Assembly: GCA_021823385.1 (NCBI GenBank)
Contig: JAKAOC010000182.1
Coordinates: 1-5,729 of the forward strand
Reading direction: 5' to 3'
Length of the DNA stretch: 5,729 nucleotides
Source: Actinomycetes bacterium
GTDB lineage: Bacteria > Actinomycetota > Acidimicrobiia > Acidimicrobiales > Acidimicrobiaceae
Positions 4,607 through 5,729 of the stretch are shown piece after piece (the stretch's first letter is position 1; every line of letters begins with the position of its first letter). The notes beneath the pieces were generated by a model, which was not told where the DNA came from, did no database searches, and was given only the letters and a program-made list of their open reading frames with translations. The position numbers and the translations under genes are program-made.

Positions 4607-5398
4607 TTGACCCTCGGGTCTTCGAACCCAAATATCAAGCGTATGAGGAGGCTGGCCCAAAAGGCCAGCTTCCGCCGTGACGAGGGGGCTTTCCTGGTCG
4701 AGGGTCCGCGTGCCGCGGAAGCCGCCCTGCGTTCCGGGGCCGAGCTGGAGGGACTCTATTTCTCCAGCGACCTTTCCGCCGAATGGCGGTTCCTTTTGGA
4801 TGTGGCGTGGGAGTCCGGCGTCAATGTCCAAGAAGCCGACCCCAAAGCGCTGCAATCCGTATTGGATGCCGATAGCCCTCAAGGGATGGCCCTGGTGGCC
4901 AGAATGACCCCGGAGGAGTCTCTTCCTCCGCTGGTGGCCGGGCCGCTGGTGGTGCTGGACGAGGTGCGCGATCCGGGCAACGCCGGGACCATCCTGCGGT
5001 CGGCGCACGCGGCGGGAGCCGGTACGGTCGCTTTTTTGGCTGGGTCGGTCGACCCTTTCAACCCGAAGACGGTACGTTCCTCGGCAGGTTCGGTCTTTTT
5101 CGTGCGGTGCCGGCGTCCGGCTTCCAAGGCCGAGTTCCTGACCGAAGTGCTGGAAGCGGGCTGCAGGCTGATCGGGGCGTCCGCCGAACACGGTACGAGC
5201 TGCTTCGAAAGCGACCTCAGCGGAGCCGTGGCGCTGGTTGTCGGCAACGAAGGCTCGGGCATATCTCCGGAGGTGGCGACGCGGGTCCCTGAGTGGGTTC
5301 GGATCCCCATTGCGCCCACGATCGAATCGCTGAACGTCGCGATTGCGACGTCCGTGCTGCTTTTCGAGGCACTGCGGCAGCGTGGATGTGCGATTTGA
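4607..5398 (+). CDS. SpoU/TrmH-family RNA 2'-O-ribose methyltransferase
   Basis: This 263-residue protein belongs to the SPOUT superfamily, which transfers a methyl group from S-adenosylmethionine to a ribose 2'-OH in rRNA or tRNA. An N-terminal substrate-binding domain opens SSNPNIKRMRRL and includes GAFLVEGPRAAEAAL. The three SpoU motifs follow: motif 1 VLDEVRDPGNAGTILRSA (about 116-133, N125 and R131), motif 2 VVGNEGSGIS (211-220) and motif 3 IPIAPTIESLNVAIATS (233-249, N243), which forms the trefoil knot. The TTG start at 4607 is chosen because the family N-terminus begins just after it and GGAG (4598-4601) lies 5 nt upstream. An ATG start near 4643 would remove the conserved NPNIK part. 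Its place after rplT matches the gene called tsnR in mycobacteria; the target nucleotide cannot be told from sequence. Confidence 0.92.
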   Translation: MTLGSSNPNIKRMRRLAQKASFRRDEGAFLVEGPRAAEAALRSGAELEGLYFSSDLSAEWRFLLDVAWESGVNVQEADPKALQSVLDADSPQGMALVARMTPEESLPPLVAGPLVVLDEVRDPGNAGTILRSAHAAGAGTVAFLAGSVDPFNPKTVRSSAGSVFFVRCRRPASKAEFLTEVLEAGCRLIGASAEHGTSCFESDLSGAVALVVGNEGSGISPEVATRVPEWVRIPIAPTIESLNVAIATSVLLFEALRQRGCAI

Positions 5399-5402
5399 CC
5401 GG

Positions 5403-5729
5403 TCAGACGAAAGCGTGCATGAGCAGTCGGTAGACGTGAGGGGGCTGCGGCCTGCGGCTCTTCTTCACTTGCGGTGGGCCGGCCACCACCTTGGTCGAGG
5501 TGAAACCTGCCGCGCGTGCCAATCCCGCCAGGGCCGGCGCGGAAATTCCAAAGTAGTTGCCGTAGTCCCCGTCGAGCTCGTCGGCCGAGTAGAAGCGAAT
5601 CAATCCCTCGGATTCGGACCCGGGGATATGGATAGAGGAAGTCTCGATGACGGCGACGCCGTTGCAGAGCGCGCGTACCCTTTCCAGGGCAGCAAGCGGC
5701 TCTCGCAAATGGTAGAGGACGCCTAGGAA
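5403..5729 (-). CDS. Class I SAM-dependent methyltransferase, C-terminal part, running off the window
   Basis: The minus-strand frame is open to the window end and gives the last 108 residues. They begin FLGVLYHLREPLAALERVR, a motif found after the catalytic core in CmoB/DUF1698-like and related Rossmann methyltransferases. A VAVIETSSI strand, an FYSADELDGDYGNYFGIS segment and a terminal LAGLARAAGFTSTKVV helix-strand follow. The SAM-binding GxGxG region would lie beyond the window, so the 5' end is missing. Its true start is outside; the TTG at 5708 is internal to the conserved motif. The gene converges on the SpoU-family gene with only 4 bp between the stop codons. The substrate is unknown. 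Confidence 0.78.
   Translation of the reverse strand, partial: FLGVLYHLREPLAALERVRALCNGVAVIETSSIHIPGSESEGLIRFYSADELDGDYGNYFGISAPALAGLARAAGFTSTKVVAGPPQVKKSRRPQPPHVYRLLMHAFV

Noticed and set aside
4430..5191. 253-codon minus-strand frame opposite rplT and the SpoU-family gene
   Set aside because: Low-complexity Arg/Gly/Pro-rich antisense frame over two well-identified genes, typical of GC-rich DNA.
5343..5726. 127-codon plus-strand frame after the SpoU-family gene
   Set aside because: It is antisense to the methyltransferase frame, which carries clear family motifs up to the window edge.

Overview
The window is GC-rich, densely coding bacterial DNA. Its protein set and gene order point to the Actinomycetota, perhaps an Acidimicrobiia-like lineage. 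The main clues are the infC-rpmI-rplT-SpoU methyltransferase order, a divergently oriented DUF1844 gene whose product begins MSTLWTPEGE, and a long-form HisG. This placement is inference from memory of families and synteny; no search was run. No mobile element, CRISPR array, tRNA or rRNA was found, and the window looks chromosomal.

Layout. (1) 1-1375: the 3' part of a molybdopterin formate dehydrogenase catalytic subunit, followed 2 bp later by a DUF1641 protein. This pair resembles the two-component ForC/ForE-type (YrhE/YrhD) formate dehydrogenases of Bacillus. A GC-rich hairpin follows. (2) 1463-2607: hisG (ATP phosphoribosyltransferase, first step of histidine synthesis), then a small, divergent cold-shock-domain-like protein. 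(3) 2609-2627: a perfect 7-bp hairpin between convergent genes. (4) 2639-3028, minus strand: DUF1844 protein, apparently transcribed as a leaderless mRNA. (5) 3029-3268: a 240-bp gene-free region holding a candidate bidirectional promoter and a structured leader for the translation operon. (6) 3269-5398: infC (IF3), rpmI (L35), rplT (L20) and a SpoU/TrmH-family RNA 2'-O-methyltransferase, all on the plus strand and all serving the ribosome. (7) 5403-5729, minus strand: the C-terminal part of a SAM-dependent methyltransferase that runs off the window end.

The most notable points are these. infC has no ATG, GTG or TTG start that preserves its conserved N-terminus. The reading frame is closed by a TAA directly before an ATA codon, which sits behind a good Shine-Dalgarno sequence, so IF3 probably starts at AUA. 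This would be an analogue of the autoregulatory AUU start of E. coli infC. Upstream is a roughly 220-nt leader with a terminator-like hairpin (GUGA tetraloop, then four Ts). An upstream segment identical to the hairpin's 3' arm could form an alternative pairing, so an attenuator is plausible but unproven. No wholly new multi-gene system is evident; the region is mostly core housekeeping with an interesting regulatory segment.
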